DNA of 10,707 bases from contig MU634702.1 in assembly GCA_026770595.1 (NCBI GenBank), positions 1 through 10,707 on the forward strand. Direction: 5' to 3'. Both the position numbers and the translations under genes were made by a program. Positions 1-5,920 of the stretch are shown one piece after another. The notes under the pieces were generated by a model. That model searched no databases, was not told the DNA's origin, and worked only from the letters and a program-made list of their open reading frames with translations. Numbering within the stretch: the stretch's first letter is position 1; every line of letters starts with the position of its first letter. The stretch is from Ochromonadaceae sp. CCMP2298. Taxonomy: Eukaryota; Sar; Synurophyceae; Ochromonadales; Ochromonadaceae.

Positions 1-187
1 GCTCAGAAAGTGAGATAACTCAAAAAATAAAGATTTTGGGAGGGGGGTCAGATTTCGGCCCCTCGATACGTCGATAGTCAGCTCAAAGACCTTCAATTTG
101 ACCAACTGGACTCCCTAAAAGACCAAAAATTGGCGTGACAAATTCTTGGTCCCAAGCACCTTCCGAGGTTCCCAAAACGTGCCGTAG

Positions 188-696
188 AAACTGACATCTC
201 TTGCTGATTGTTTTCGTCACTCTGTGAAATGGCGTCGCTTTTCGCCGTGTCGGCCCTCAAAAGTGAAACTTTCGATTTCAAAAGACACAAATGCAGTTCG
301 TGCATTGTGCAGAGGTCTCAGTCTGGCCCGCATACCGAGACTAGCAAAAAACCGTGCGCCACCCCTTTCGGACAGTGCTTCCGGGGTCTACCTTCTCCTA
401 GGACGGCAGCAGGCTTTCGAGCAAGAAGCTCCGACACGTCTCGTGGTAAGCCCTGCAGCACGTGATTACATCTCCAGCAAAAACGTAAAATGAGCTGATG
501 TGTATGAACCGAAATTGCTTTAAGGTGGCCCACTCACCATATTCTCGTTCTTATTGTGCTTCCTCAGGATAATGCAGACAGTGGGCCACCTCCAGGCGTC
601 GGCCGCATTTGGTGGACTGCTCTATCACTGCCGACGATCAGCATTGTAAATTGTATCGCTGCACATCTCCTCTTTCAAGAAAATTTAGTCAAATAA
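188..696 (+). CDS. Possible 3' end of a spliced gene of unknown function (two exons)
   Basis: I infer two exons, 188-445 and 568-696. A frame is open from 188 (an in-frame TAG sits at 185-187) to 445, where it meets a GTAAGC donor. The intron would be 446-567 and ends in TTCCTCAG. Splicing keeps phase 0 and the frame continues for 42 codons to TAA at 694-696. The joined product is about 128 residues, with a basic middle part (LARIPRLAKNR) and a hydrophobic C-terminal part (WWTALSLPTISIVNCIAAHLLF) that could be a single membrane segment. No ATG lies at the head of this frame, so a further upstream exon would be needed. A perfect 11-bp inverted repeat (524-534 with 580-590) spans the intron end and exon start. 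I recognise no family. It may be chance: the open frames are short and the evidence is only the splice-site fit. Confidence 0.27.
446..567 (+). other. Candidate intron with GTAAGC donor and TTCCTCAG acceptor
   Basis: A 122-bp stretch between two frames that stay in phase when joined. The donor GTAAGC and pyrimidine-rich acceptor TTCTTATTGTGCTTCCTCAG fit the style of the better supported intron at 10368-10557. The acceptor side lies in the loop of the 524-534/580-590 inverted repeat, so a transcript hairpin could enclose the acceptor. Confidence 0.27.
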
Positions 697-711
697 GTCG
701 CTAGATTATCG

Positions 712-1062
712 TTACATATGTTTATTGTGAATATTGTAGCCAGTTCTATCTACCATATCGCTTATTGTATCGCAAACGTTGCACTGAAGTGTCTCAGAAT
801 GTATCATCACAAAACAGAGTTCATGAGCACATATCTTGCCATTTTGAGGTATAGCAGACGGCTCCAAGGCCTCAAACAGGCCAATAGTGTCATGTACAAT
901 AAAAATCAACAGCGATATGGCATCAGGCAGCTGCCACAGGTCCGATTCTATGTCCTTTTGTCGCCGCCTTCTTCGCCGCGGTCCATCTGCCTCTACACTC
1001 TCCATTTCTGCGCCACTGACGACTGCCAGACCGCGATTTTTTGTTGACATGCAAAGTATCAT
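712..1062 (-). CDS. Hypothetical ORF with an arginine-rich run, 116 residues
   Basis: An ATG-to-TAA frame of 117 codons. The notable part is a mixed acidic/basic stretch near residues 20-40 (AEMESVEADGPRRRRRRQKD) with six consecutive arginines, followed by a hydrophobic patch (ISLLIFIVHDTIGLF). I recognise no domain. The opposite strand of the same interval is also open for 109 codons (718-1047), so openness alone is weak evidence here. It could be an exon fragment, a relic, or chance. No promoter or splice signals decide the question. Confidence 0.2.
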   Translation of the reverse strand: MILCMSTKNRGLAVVSGAEMESVEADGPRRRRRRQKDIESDLWQLPDAISLLIFIVHDTIGLFEALEPSAIPQNGKICAHELCFVMIHSETLQCNVCDTISDMVDRTGYNIHNKHM

Positions 1063-1440
1063 CCATAAACTGATTGGTTCAACAGCAAGAAGTTAGTGGT
1101 TTGCTATAGAATTGCTCATTCTACGTAGATTATAGTTCTGGAGGGGACGGGTGGGAAGTTGGAAAATATGGGTGGACATTTATGTTTTTTGCCTCTGTGG
1201 AATTTGGAAGAAATTGAAAACACCCAAATTTTCTGTCACAATTTGTTGGCGTTGTTCTATTGGGACCCGACAGCTGCTCTTCGCCAAAATCCCAGGTCCA
1301 GTCCGCGGAAAAAGGCGGCCGAAATTAATATAGATTTATATAATAATTTTAGTAGAGTAATTAGTATATTGCACATCTTAATAATGCAACAAAGAATATT
1401 TTTTTTTGGGCATTAAGTAATTTTGAGGTTTCGGCCGACT
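1063..1440. other. AT-rich stretch without a supported gene
   Basis: Between the weak ORF and the transposon boundary I see no convincing gene. A plus-strand frame from ATG 1168 is open to 1416 but reads as low-information, Ile/Phe-rich sequence from AT-rich DNA (1320-1420 is mostly A and T). This would be the flank into which the transposon inserted. Confidence 0.5.
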
Positions 1441-1572
1441 TGAGGTCCCGTTTTCGCTAAAAAACCCCACCCCAAGCGGCATTCAGTGTGTACCACTTTT
1501 TACGCCATTATGGCGCCGTTTGGGGAGTTTCACCCCACGAAAGACGAAAAGTGTCGTTTTTCGCACACTTTT
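1441..1572 (+). repeat. Left terminal inverted repeat of the transposon
   Basis: Matches the reverse complement of 5388-5537. Shared blocks include GGTCCCGTTTTCG, CACTTTTTACGCCAT, GAGTTTCACCCCACGAAAGA and CGAAAAGTGTCGTTTTTCGC. The left copy is about 18 bp shorter because a stretch after GGTCCCGTTTTCG (1458-1475) is condensed relative to the right copy. Confidence 0.85.
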
Positions 1573-1620
1573 TGTACCATTTTTTCACTTTTTTGGCTCC
1601 CTATGCAGAAGTTTCAGAGT

Positions 1621-1668
1621 GAATTCCAATGGCGGTTTTTATTAAAACCGCGGACAAATAAAAACCGC
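1621..1668 (+). repeat. Left inner inverted-repeat block
   Basis: Pairs with 4904-4950 with about one mismatch over 47 bases. The block is itself made of short palindromic pieces: GCGGTTTTTATTAAAACCGC (1632-1651) folds on itself, and a further AAAACCGC follows at 1661-1668. Subterminal repeats of this kind are often transposase contact sites, but that role is inference here. Confidence 0.8.
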
Positions 1669-1848
1669 GATTTCAGCAAACAATTCACAATGGGAGGCGC
1701 GCATTCTCAAATAAGGAGCGCTGCTCTCACTCCACAGGTACCGGGTAAGTAAACTGCGAATCGATGATTGATTCTGATCCGTAGTCACTCAGTTACTATT
1801 AATCCACCTCACCAGCGCGCAGGTCGGCGCAGGGGCGCGCATAGCGTT

Positions 1849-1894
1849 GCTCGTTTGAGTCGGCGTCGCGAAAGCGGCGCCGGCTCAAACGAGC
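1849..1894 (+). repeat. 21-bp hairpin capped by a GAAA tetraloop
   Basis: The left arm 1849-1869 (GCTCGTTTGAGTCGGCGTCGC) faces the right arm 1874-1894 around GAAA at 1870-1873. On the plus strand all 21 positions pair as RNA: 19 Watson-Crick and 2 G-U. The two differences from perfect DNA symmetry are both of the G-U type, and the loop is a GNRA tetraloop. This is more orderly than chance and suggests selection as RNA, or a palindromic origin. It lies inside the transposon, downstream of its gene. Confidence 0.8.
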
Positions 1895-1962
1895 ACTCCC
1901 CTGGCGAGCTTGCAGGCCCTGGACACCTGTTTGAGGGCTCTGCGAGCCCGCCAGGGGAGTGC
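1893..1962 (+). repeat. Second long hairpin, 14-bp perfect stem
   Basis: GCACTCCCCTGGCG (1893-1906) is the exact reverse complement of 1949-1962. Within the loop a weaker inner stem (around 1912-1920 with 1934-1943, GCAGGCCCT against AGGGCTCTGC with one bulge) extends the fold. It starts where the GAAA-capped hairpin ends, so the two stems abut and share two bases. Confidence 0.75.
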
Positions 1963-1986
1963 CCGAGTCATTTCCAGCCTCTGCTG

Positions 1987-2016
1987 CGGCCCCCTGCGCC
2001 CTGGCGCGGGGGCGTA
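1987..2016 (+). repeat. Third GC-rich hairpin of the cluster
   Basis: GGCCCCCTGCGCC and GGCGCGGGGGC face each other around a two-base loop with one unpaired base. It forms a third stem after the 1849-1894 and 1893-1962 hairpins and closes the GC-rich island. Confidence 0.55.
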
Positions 2017-2192
2017 TGCAAGGAGGTTTGTGTGTTTTCTCTCAGAAGGTAAGACAAGATGATTATGGGTAGCAATGCTTCTTATTTACATCACTCGTGT
2101 ACAAAACAATGCTTCTAACATATCCTACACTACTCTTATGTACTAGGTGCGCTGTGGTTAGGGCTGGGGGGCCGCGCAGGTGGTGGTGTGGT

Positions 2193-2210
2193 GGGTGATG
2201 GGCGGGCGGG
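2193..2210 (+). other. G-quadruplex motif in a G-rich tract
   Basis: GGG-TGAT-GGG-C-GGG-C-GGG meets the simple four-run G-quadruplex pattern with short loops. It sits in a strongly G-rich tract (about 2160-2250) with further runs at 2220-2222, 2227-2230 and 2239-2245. It lies in the transposon, on the strand opposite to the transposase gene, which sees it as C-rich. Confidence 0.55.
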
Positions 2211-2343
2211 CGGATGGCTGGGCGGAGGGGAGGAAGAAGGGGGGGCGAATCGCCCCAAACAGCCCCAGTGCTCCGGGGAGCGTGCGCAGGGGCTGTAGAG
2301 GTATATTTATCATATAATTGAATAGAGTGAGTAGTCGCATAAC

Positions 2344-2377
2344 GTACCTCAGGTGCCCGTACGGGTACCTGAGGTAC
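2344..2377 (+). repeat. 34-bp near-perfect palindrome
   Basis: The halves GTACCTCAGGTGCCCGT (2344-2360) and 2361-2377 are reverse complements with one mismatch and no loop. The GTACC/GGTACC core recurs just downstream. It could be a protein-binding palindrome, the centre of a foldback element, or an insertion scar. Confidence 0.8.
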
Positions 2378-2390
2378 CAAATTACATGTA

Positions 2391-2437
2391 CATTCCAGAG
2401 TACCTGGGCATTCCAGAGTACCTGGGGTGTACCCAGG
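2391..2437 (+). repeat. 18-bp perfect tandem duplication plus a short hairpin
   Basis: CATTCCAGAGTACCTGGG occurs twice back to back (2391-2408 and 2409-2426). The second copy ends in CCTGGG, which pairs with CCCAGG at 2432-2437. The perfect identity of the two copies suggests a recent duplication. Confidence 0.8.
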
Positions 2438-2521
2438 GTACCTCGGAAGCCCCTGTTATGCTTTTAAAGTAACAATCATCGATGTAATGTGCCAAATTCA
2501 TTTTTTTTGTTACACCACTTA

Positions 2522-2552
2522 CACTACCCACACTACCTTCACTACCTTCACT
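2522..2552 (+). repeat. Short 9-bp tandem repeat
   Basis: CACTACCCA, CACTACCTT, CACTACCTT and a partial CACT follow in a row. It is a small simple repeat just past the stop of the minus-strand transposase gene, in its 3' untranslated side. Confidence 0.7.
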
Positions 2553-2583
2553 GGTATCCCTGCTATCAACCCTACACCACCTC

Positions 2584-4134
2584 TTACTTCTCGTCAGCCT
2601 TCTTGGACTTCTTAGGTGCTTTTTCCTTCTTAAACTTCACCACCCGCACTGCCTTTTTGCAGATTTTAGCATGTGCTTCCCCCTGCTTCTGGCACTGCTT
2701 GCCGGGGCAGAAGTTCAGGGTGCACTTAAGCTTGTCACACTTCGTCCACTCGCAGGCATTCGAGCACTCGCTGTCCTTGATGACACCACAGGAGGGGTTG
2801 CTGCACTCGATCACCTTCTTCTTCTTCATTGCTGCCCTCTCGCCCTCACCCGCTGCGGCCTCCTCCCTCACTCTTTTCTTGGTCGCCGTAGCCTCCTTCT
2901 GCGTTACCTTCTCCACCTCCATCTCGGCATACTCCTCCTGGAAGACGTCGTGGTTGACGATACAGGCGCGCTGACGAAGAGGCGCCATTTTGTCCACGGC
3001 CTTTCCCGTCTTGGGGGGGGTGTTATCGATGGCACCACCCAAGATCTTGATGTAATCAGCCTCGAAGATCTTGCCCTTGCCCAAATCTTTTCCGTGCTCG
3101 TCTTTCCCTTTATACATGATGTCCGCGAACTCCTCGATGGAAGCAAGCACGCGCTTGCACTGGTACTGCTTCAGCTCACTAAATCTAGGGCACTTGTTAA
3201 GGATGGTGAGGGGCTGGAAGGGCCACACACCGCTCTTCTTGTAGGCGCTCCTGATGGTCAGGGGCTGGAAAGCCTTGGAGAGAAGGTCTTGCGAGGCCTG
3301 CATACACTTCCAGACGCTCTTGAATGAGGCCGGGTCCAGGTTCTCCTTGAGGATCTCCTTCAGTTTCCCCCAATGCTCCCCTGGACGGTGTGGCTGGTCA
3401 TCATATCGGAAACTGGGACTTTTGAAGCAAGTATGGAGACAGTTGTGCATCTTGCCCTGGTCGTTGGGGGACTCGGTCATGCTGCAGCCTCCAGCGTACT
3501 TCCCGAGCCAAAGGTTAAGCGCTTTTTTCTTGATGCGCTGAGTGATGCAGCCCATCAGTGCGCACAGTTGCCCGAAGGCACCGTAACAGAACATGGCGCC
3601 CCACCCCTTCAGGCCCTCCGACTCCGGCGCGGGCACTGGTCCTCCTTCCGAGCTCTGGTCCACCACGAAGTCGTTTTCGTCGCCGTCACCATCCTCGTCA
3701 TCTGACTCCCCGTCCTCCTGAGCCCTGCTGCTGCTGCTTTGTGCCGATTGTGCTGCGGGCGCCGCCTTCTCCGGGGACTGCTGGGATTCCACCTGGGACT
3801 GGGAGCTCATGACTTCACAGTGCTCACGACTCAGAACAGATGCCCGATGTGCCAAGACTTCTGGCTCTATGCACTTTTTGTACATCGCCTCCTCTACGAT
3901 GCTGTCCTCCATTCCGTACTGGTAGAGCATCACATAGAGCTTCTCGTGGTTAGAGTCCTTCATCTTCAGGACCTTGGGCTTCTTGTCGAATGCGGTGAAG
4001 GAGCGATCGGCAATCTTCAGAACTTTGCAGACGAGGCAGCCCATGGCAGAAATTGTGCAGTTGAAAGCCACAACTCGCTGTTTCTGATCTTTAGACGCAG
4101 AGGAGACTCCATGTTTTGCGAATTCAAAATGTCC
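2584..4134 (-). CDS. Open C-terminal part of the transposase gene with a Cys-rich zinc-binding-like tail
   Basis: The open frame runs about 516 codons; the first ATG is at 4042-4044. Counting from GTG 4071 as residue 1: residues 119-137 are almost all acidic (Asp/Glu), 273-285 carry the IRSAYKKSGVWPF motif typical of the end of DDE_1 transposases, and FQPLTI occurs twice around it (268-273, 285-290), a small internal duplication. Residues 423-471 hold nine Cys and one His spaced C-x4-C-x7-C-x3-C-x4-C-x4-C-x4-C-x4-C-x6-H-x3-C, consistent with a zinc-binding module. The last 16 residues are lysine-rich, like a nuclear localisation signal. The Cys-rich tail is not part of the usual pogo transposase and may be an acquired domain. 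Confidence 0.6.
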   Translation of the reverse strand, partial: GHFEFAKHGVSSASKDQKQRVVAFNCTISAMGCLVCKVLKIADRSFTAFDKKPKVLKMKDSNHEKLYVMLYQYGMEDSIVEEAMYKKCIEPEVLAHRASVLSREHCEVMSSQSQVESQQSPEKAAPAAQSAQSSSSRAQEDGESDDEDGDGDENDFVVDQSSEGGPVPAPESEGLKGWGAMFCYGAFGQLCALMGCITQRIKKKALNLWLGKYAGGCSMTESPNDQGKMHNCLHTCFKSPSFRYDDQPHRPGEHWGKLKEILKENLDPASFKSVWKCMQASQDLLSKAFQPLTIRSAYKKSGVWPFQPLTILNKCPRFSELKQYQCKRVLASIEEFADIMYKGKDEHGKDLGKGKIFEADYIKILGGAIDNTPPKTGKAVDKMAPLRQRACIVNHDVFQEEYAEMEVEKVTQKEATATKKRVREEAAAGEGERAAMKKKKVIECSNPSCGVIKDSECSNACEWTKCDKLKCTLNFCPGKQCQKQGEAHAKICKKAVRVVKFKKEKAPKKSKKADEK

Positions 4135-4760
4135 TTAGCAGCCTGCGTGGTGATCACCTTGAGTTTGTCGTTCATTCTGTTCAGTAGCACGGACACGTCG
4201 TCTGAGCTATAGATCAGCTCCCAACTCAGCCCACGCCTGATGAGCGACCACTGCACCGCACACAATGAGATAGGATTCCGCAGCAACTGGAAGGCCTTCA
4301 CGCGGCTCGGGGACTTCTTGTCGGCCTTCTCCAAGACCCAAAACCGCTACTTCAGTTTGCGCAGCCACGAGGACCCAAAATCCCAGTCCAATAAGTCGTT
4401 TTCCTTCTCCTCTCGCAACACCTGCTTGATGAAGGCCACAAAAGGCTCCGTAGACTCTGGTGCATCCAGGCGTAGGGAGTGATAGGTCACCAAGTCCTGC
4501 AATTTGACGAATGCAGTCTCGGAGAGCAACCGCCCCTTTCCCCTCCCCGTGACAGCTGGCTCATTGGGGTCGTTTTTGTGACGCAGGGCCTTGTGGAAGG
4601 TCGAAATACTGATACCAGCTTTATAACAGATGGTTGGCTTGTCCCAGCCATATCGCTTATCGTAATAATACTCCATAGCAGCCGCGGCTCTCTCCTCCGC
4701 AGTCGCCTCGACGTGCGGGTTCTCATGGAGGTATTTCGCGTCCTTCCGCTTCTGCGACAT
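2584..4760 (-). pseudogene. Pogo/CENP-B-type transposase gene, broken by one stop and one frame change
   Basis: This is the element's only gene. It reads in three pieces. Piece 1 (4760-4347) starts at ATG 4758-4760 and has a Psq/CENP-B-like helix-turn-helix: residues 42-61 are KPTICYKAGISISTFHKALR-like, followed by GRGKGRLLSETAFVKLQDLV, the usual head of a CENP-B second DNA-binding half. It ends at TAG 4347-4349. Piece 2 continues in the same frame (4346-4017), where IYSSDD is a candidate for the first catalytic Asp. Piece 3 is open from 4134 to TAA at 2584-2586 in another frame; DQKQRVVAFN and IRSAYKKSGVWPF resemble conserved DDE_1 strand and C-terminal motifs. The frame change falls about 4085-4134. 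I cannot identify the second and third acidic catalytic residues. The family assignment is by eye. An intron could in principle explain part of the disruption. Confidence 0.65.
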
Positions 4761-4903
4761 TGCGGACCAGTGCACCTTTGCCTAGAACCAGTACACCCAA
4801 GGGTCTTTTACTGCCACAAGTGCGCAGAATAATGCGGTTGGAGTGCTTTGGTCCGCTTTGAGCATCAAATACCGACATCCACAGATTCGAATTTTCTCAA
4901 AGG

Positions 4904-4950
4904 GCGGTTTTAATTTGTCCGCGGTTTTAATAAAAACCGCCATTGGAATT
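4904..4950 (-). repeat. Right inner inverted-repeat block
   Basis: Reverse complement of 1621-1668 with about one mismatch. It lies about 140 bases upstream of the transposase ATG and contains GCGGTTTTAATAAAAACCGC, a self-complementary 20-mer. Confidence 0.8.
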
Positions 4951-5206
4951 GCGACAAATGCCGCGTTCGTCACTTTTTTTCGAGATCGCCAACTGTTGTC
5001 TCGCACTCAGCTTGGACGGCCATCGCAGAGAGTGCCCCCATTCCAGATGGGTGGCACCGCTACTGCTGATTCTTGGCGCTGCTTCTCGCCAGAAGAGTGC
5101 CCTATGATGATCGGACCCTGTGGGAGCTATGAGAGCGCTACCCCATTGCGTGACCGAGTCTGAGAGGCTGGTGCTCAGATGTGTACATGGGTTGGAGAGT
5201 TGGAGG

Positions 5207-5262
5207 GTCTCACAGTCTCCAGTCTAAGCGTCTCACAGTCTAAGCGTCTCACAGTCTAAACG
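5207..5262 (+). repeat. Tandem repeat of GTCTCACAGTCTAAGC-like units
   Basis: About three copies of a 16-bp unit built on GTCTCACAGTCTAAGC, with the first copy interrupted (CACAGTCTCCAGTCTAAGC) and the last ending TAAACGTC. It lies in the surplus DNA of the right arm and has no counterpart in the left arm. Confidence 0.75.
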
Positions 5263-5387
5263 TCGAAGGTGATATGATGATGAGCTGCGGTGGAGAGTAA
5301 GGTAAGTGATTGCCGGCACACCGTCCAATGTGCTGGATGCGTTGTCTTGTGCCTTGCTTGGGGGTGGGCAGAACGAAGGTGGTTTCC

Positions 5388-5537
5388 AAAAGTGTGCGAA
5401 AAACGACACTTTTCGTCTTTCGTGGGGTGAAACTCCTCAAACGGCGTCAAAATGGCGTAAAAAGTGGTAAACACTAAATGCCGCCTGTTTTGGCAGCAAA
5501 TGGTTTTTTTAGCGAAATGACGAAAACGGGACCTTAA
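5388..5537 (-). repeat. Right terminal inverted repeat of the transposon
   Basis: Reverse complement of 1441-1572. It includes an extra 18-base stretch around 5489-5515 relative to the left copy, and a T7 run at 5504-5510. It ends outward in CGGGACCTTAA. Confidence 0.85.
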
Positions 5538-5670
5538 CACTGCTTAAGAGCCGGTTTTCCTTATTTTCTGTGGGGACCATACTAAATAGCCGCTCAATCT
5601 TGTATCATTATATTGGCGCCGTTGCTGCTATTTTCGTGAACATATTTTTTTTCATTCCCAGGTTTGAAAG

Positions 5671-5878
5671 AAGGCCAAGGTGTTGGAGAAGCAGCGGGTG
5701 GACGGCATGGCCGTCAAGGCCCGCGCGAGTAAGAAGAGAAAGCATAGTGATTGGGAGGAAGGTGACAACATCTAATTAGCCAAATAATCTCCCCTTCTCA
5801 GGTGGGTTTGAAGAGGAGTACGAGGCACTGTTCTGGGTAGTAAAGGAGAAGTGGCACTCTGGTTTCTTTACTCGTTAA
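5671..5878 (+). CDS. Terminal exons of a small + strand gene of unknown function
   Basis: Exons 5671-5728 and 5802-5878 are separated by a 73-bp intron with donor GTAAGA and acceptor CCCCTTCTCAG. Joined, the frame reads KAKVLEKQRVDGMAVKAR followed by A-S-GFEEEYEALFWVVKEKWHSG and ends FFTR at TAA 5876-5878, a well-formed charged, helical-looking sequence of about 44 residues. The frame has a TGA at 5665-5667, so the first exon must begin after it; AG at 5669-5670 could be the acceptor, though the stronger-looking acceptor CCCAG at 5661 is nearby and would give another frame. Upstream exons, if any, would lie left of this point, possibly across the transposon. I recognise no family. The tail-to-tail neighbour at 5921 lies only 42 bases away. 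Confidence 0.45.
5729..5801 (+). other. Short intron of 73 bp
   Basis: Donor GTAAGA, acceptor CTCCCCTTCTCAG, phase 1. The intron contains in-frame stops (TAG in CATAGTG and TAATTAG), so it must be removed for the reading frame to continue. Confidence 0.5.
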
Positions 5879-5882
5879 GCTT

Positions 5883-5888
5883 AATAAA
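5883..5888 (+). promoter_or_regulatory. AATAAA polyadenylation hexamer
   Basis: AATAAA lies only four bases after the TAA of the + strand gene end at 5671-5878. Such a short spacing would give a very short 3' untranslated region. It supports the gene end as real, although AATAAA is common by chance in A/T-rich DNA. Confidence 0.4.
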
Positions 5889-5920
5889 AGTTAGGTAGCA
5901 ACAAACTATTGTATTCTATC

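Larger units (their letters stand above)
4761..5387. other. Transposon 5' side and extra DNA within the right arm, no gene supported
   Basis: 4761-4903 is the leader upstream of the transposase ATG. 4904-4950 is the inner inverted block. Between this block and the outer right repeat there are 437 bases (4951-5387), against 48 bases between the matching blocks on the left. The surplus of about 390 bases is probably a later insertion or local duplication. Short open frames here (for example 4843-5163, +) show no recognisable protein. Confidence 0.5.
1441..5537 (-). mobile_element. Pogo-like DNA transposon with long inverted repeats, degraded
   Basis: About 4.1 kb bounded by inverted repeats: 1441-1572 on the left reads as the reverse complement of 5388-5537 on the right. 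The best part, about 1490-1572 against 5388-5470, has only a handful of mismatches. An inner pair (1621-1668 against 4904-4950) adds a second near-identical inverted block. The single gene inside, on the minus strand, starts near the right inner arm and has a CENP-B/pogo-type DNA-binding N-terminus and a DDE_1-like tail, which fits a class II cut-and-paste element. The outermost bases (TGAGGTCCCG on the left, the reverse complement of CGGGACCTTA on the right) look like the true ends, but I could not find an unambiguous target-site duplication. The gene is broken, so this copy is probably not autonomous. Confidence 0.75.

Noticed and set aside
93-533. Minus-strand frame open for about 440 bases except for one TGA (318-320)
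   Set aside because: It overlaps the plus-strand frame that has matching splice signals, and shows no recognisable motif. It may be chance.
1768-2052. Plus-strand frame of 94 codons over the GC-rich island
   Set aside because: It is explained by the hairpin cluster; its residues come from inverted-repeat arms and no ATG, splice or family evidence supports it.
2671-3327. Plus-strand frame of 218 codons opposite the transposase
   Set aside because: It is the antisense shadow of the transposase frame; its Leu/Val/His-rich composition is what a mirrored Lys/Glu-rich coding strand gives.
1430-5548. Target-site duplication at the transposon ends
   Set aside because: The bases next to the two ends (…CCGACT on the left, CACTGC… on the right) share no unambiguous direct repeat, so I do not call one.
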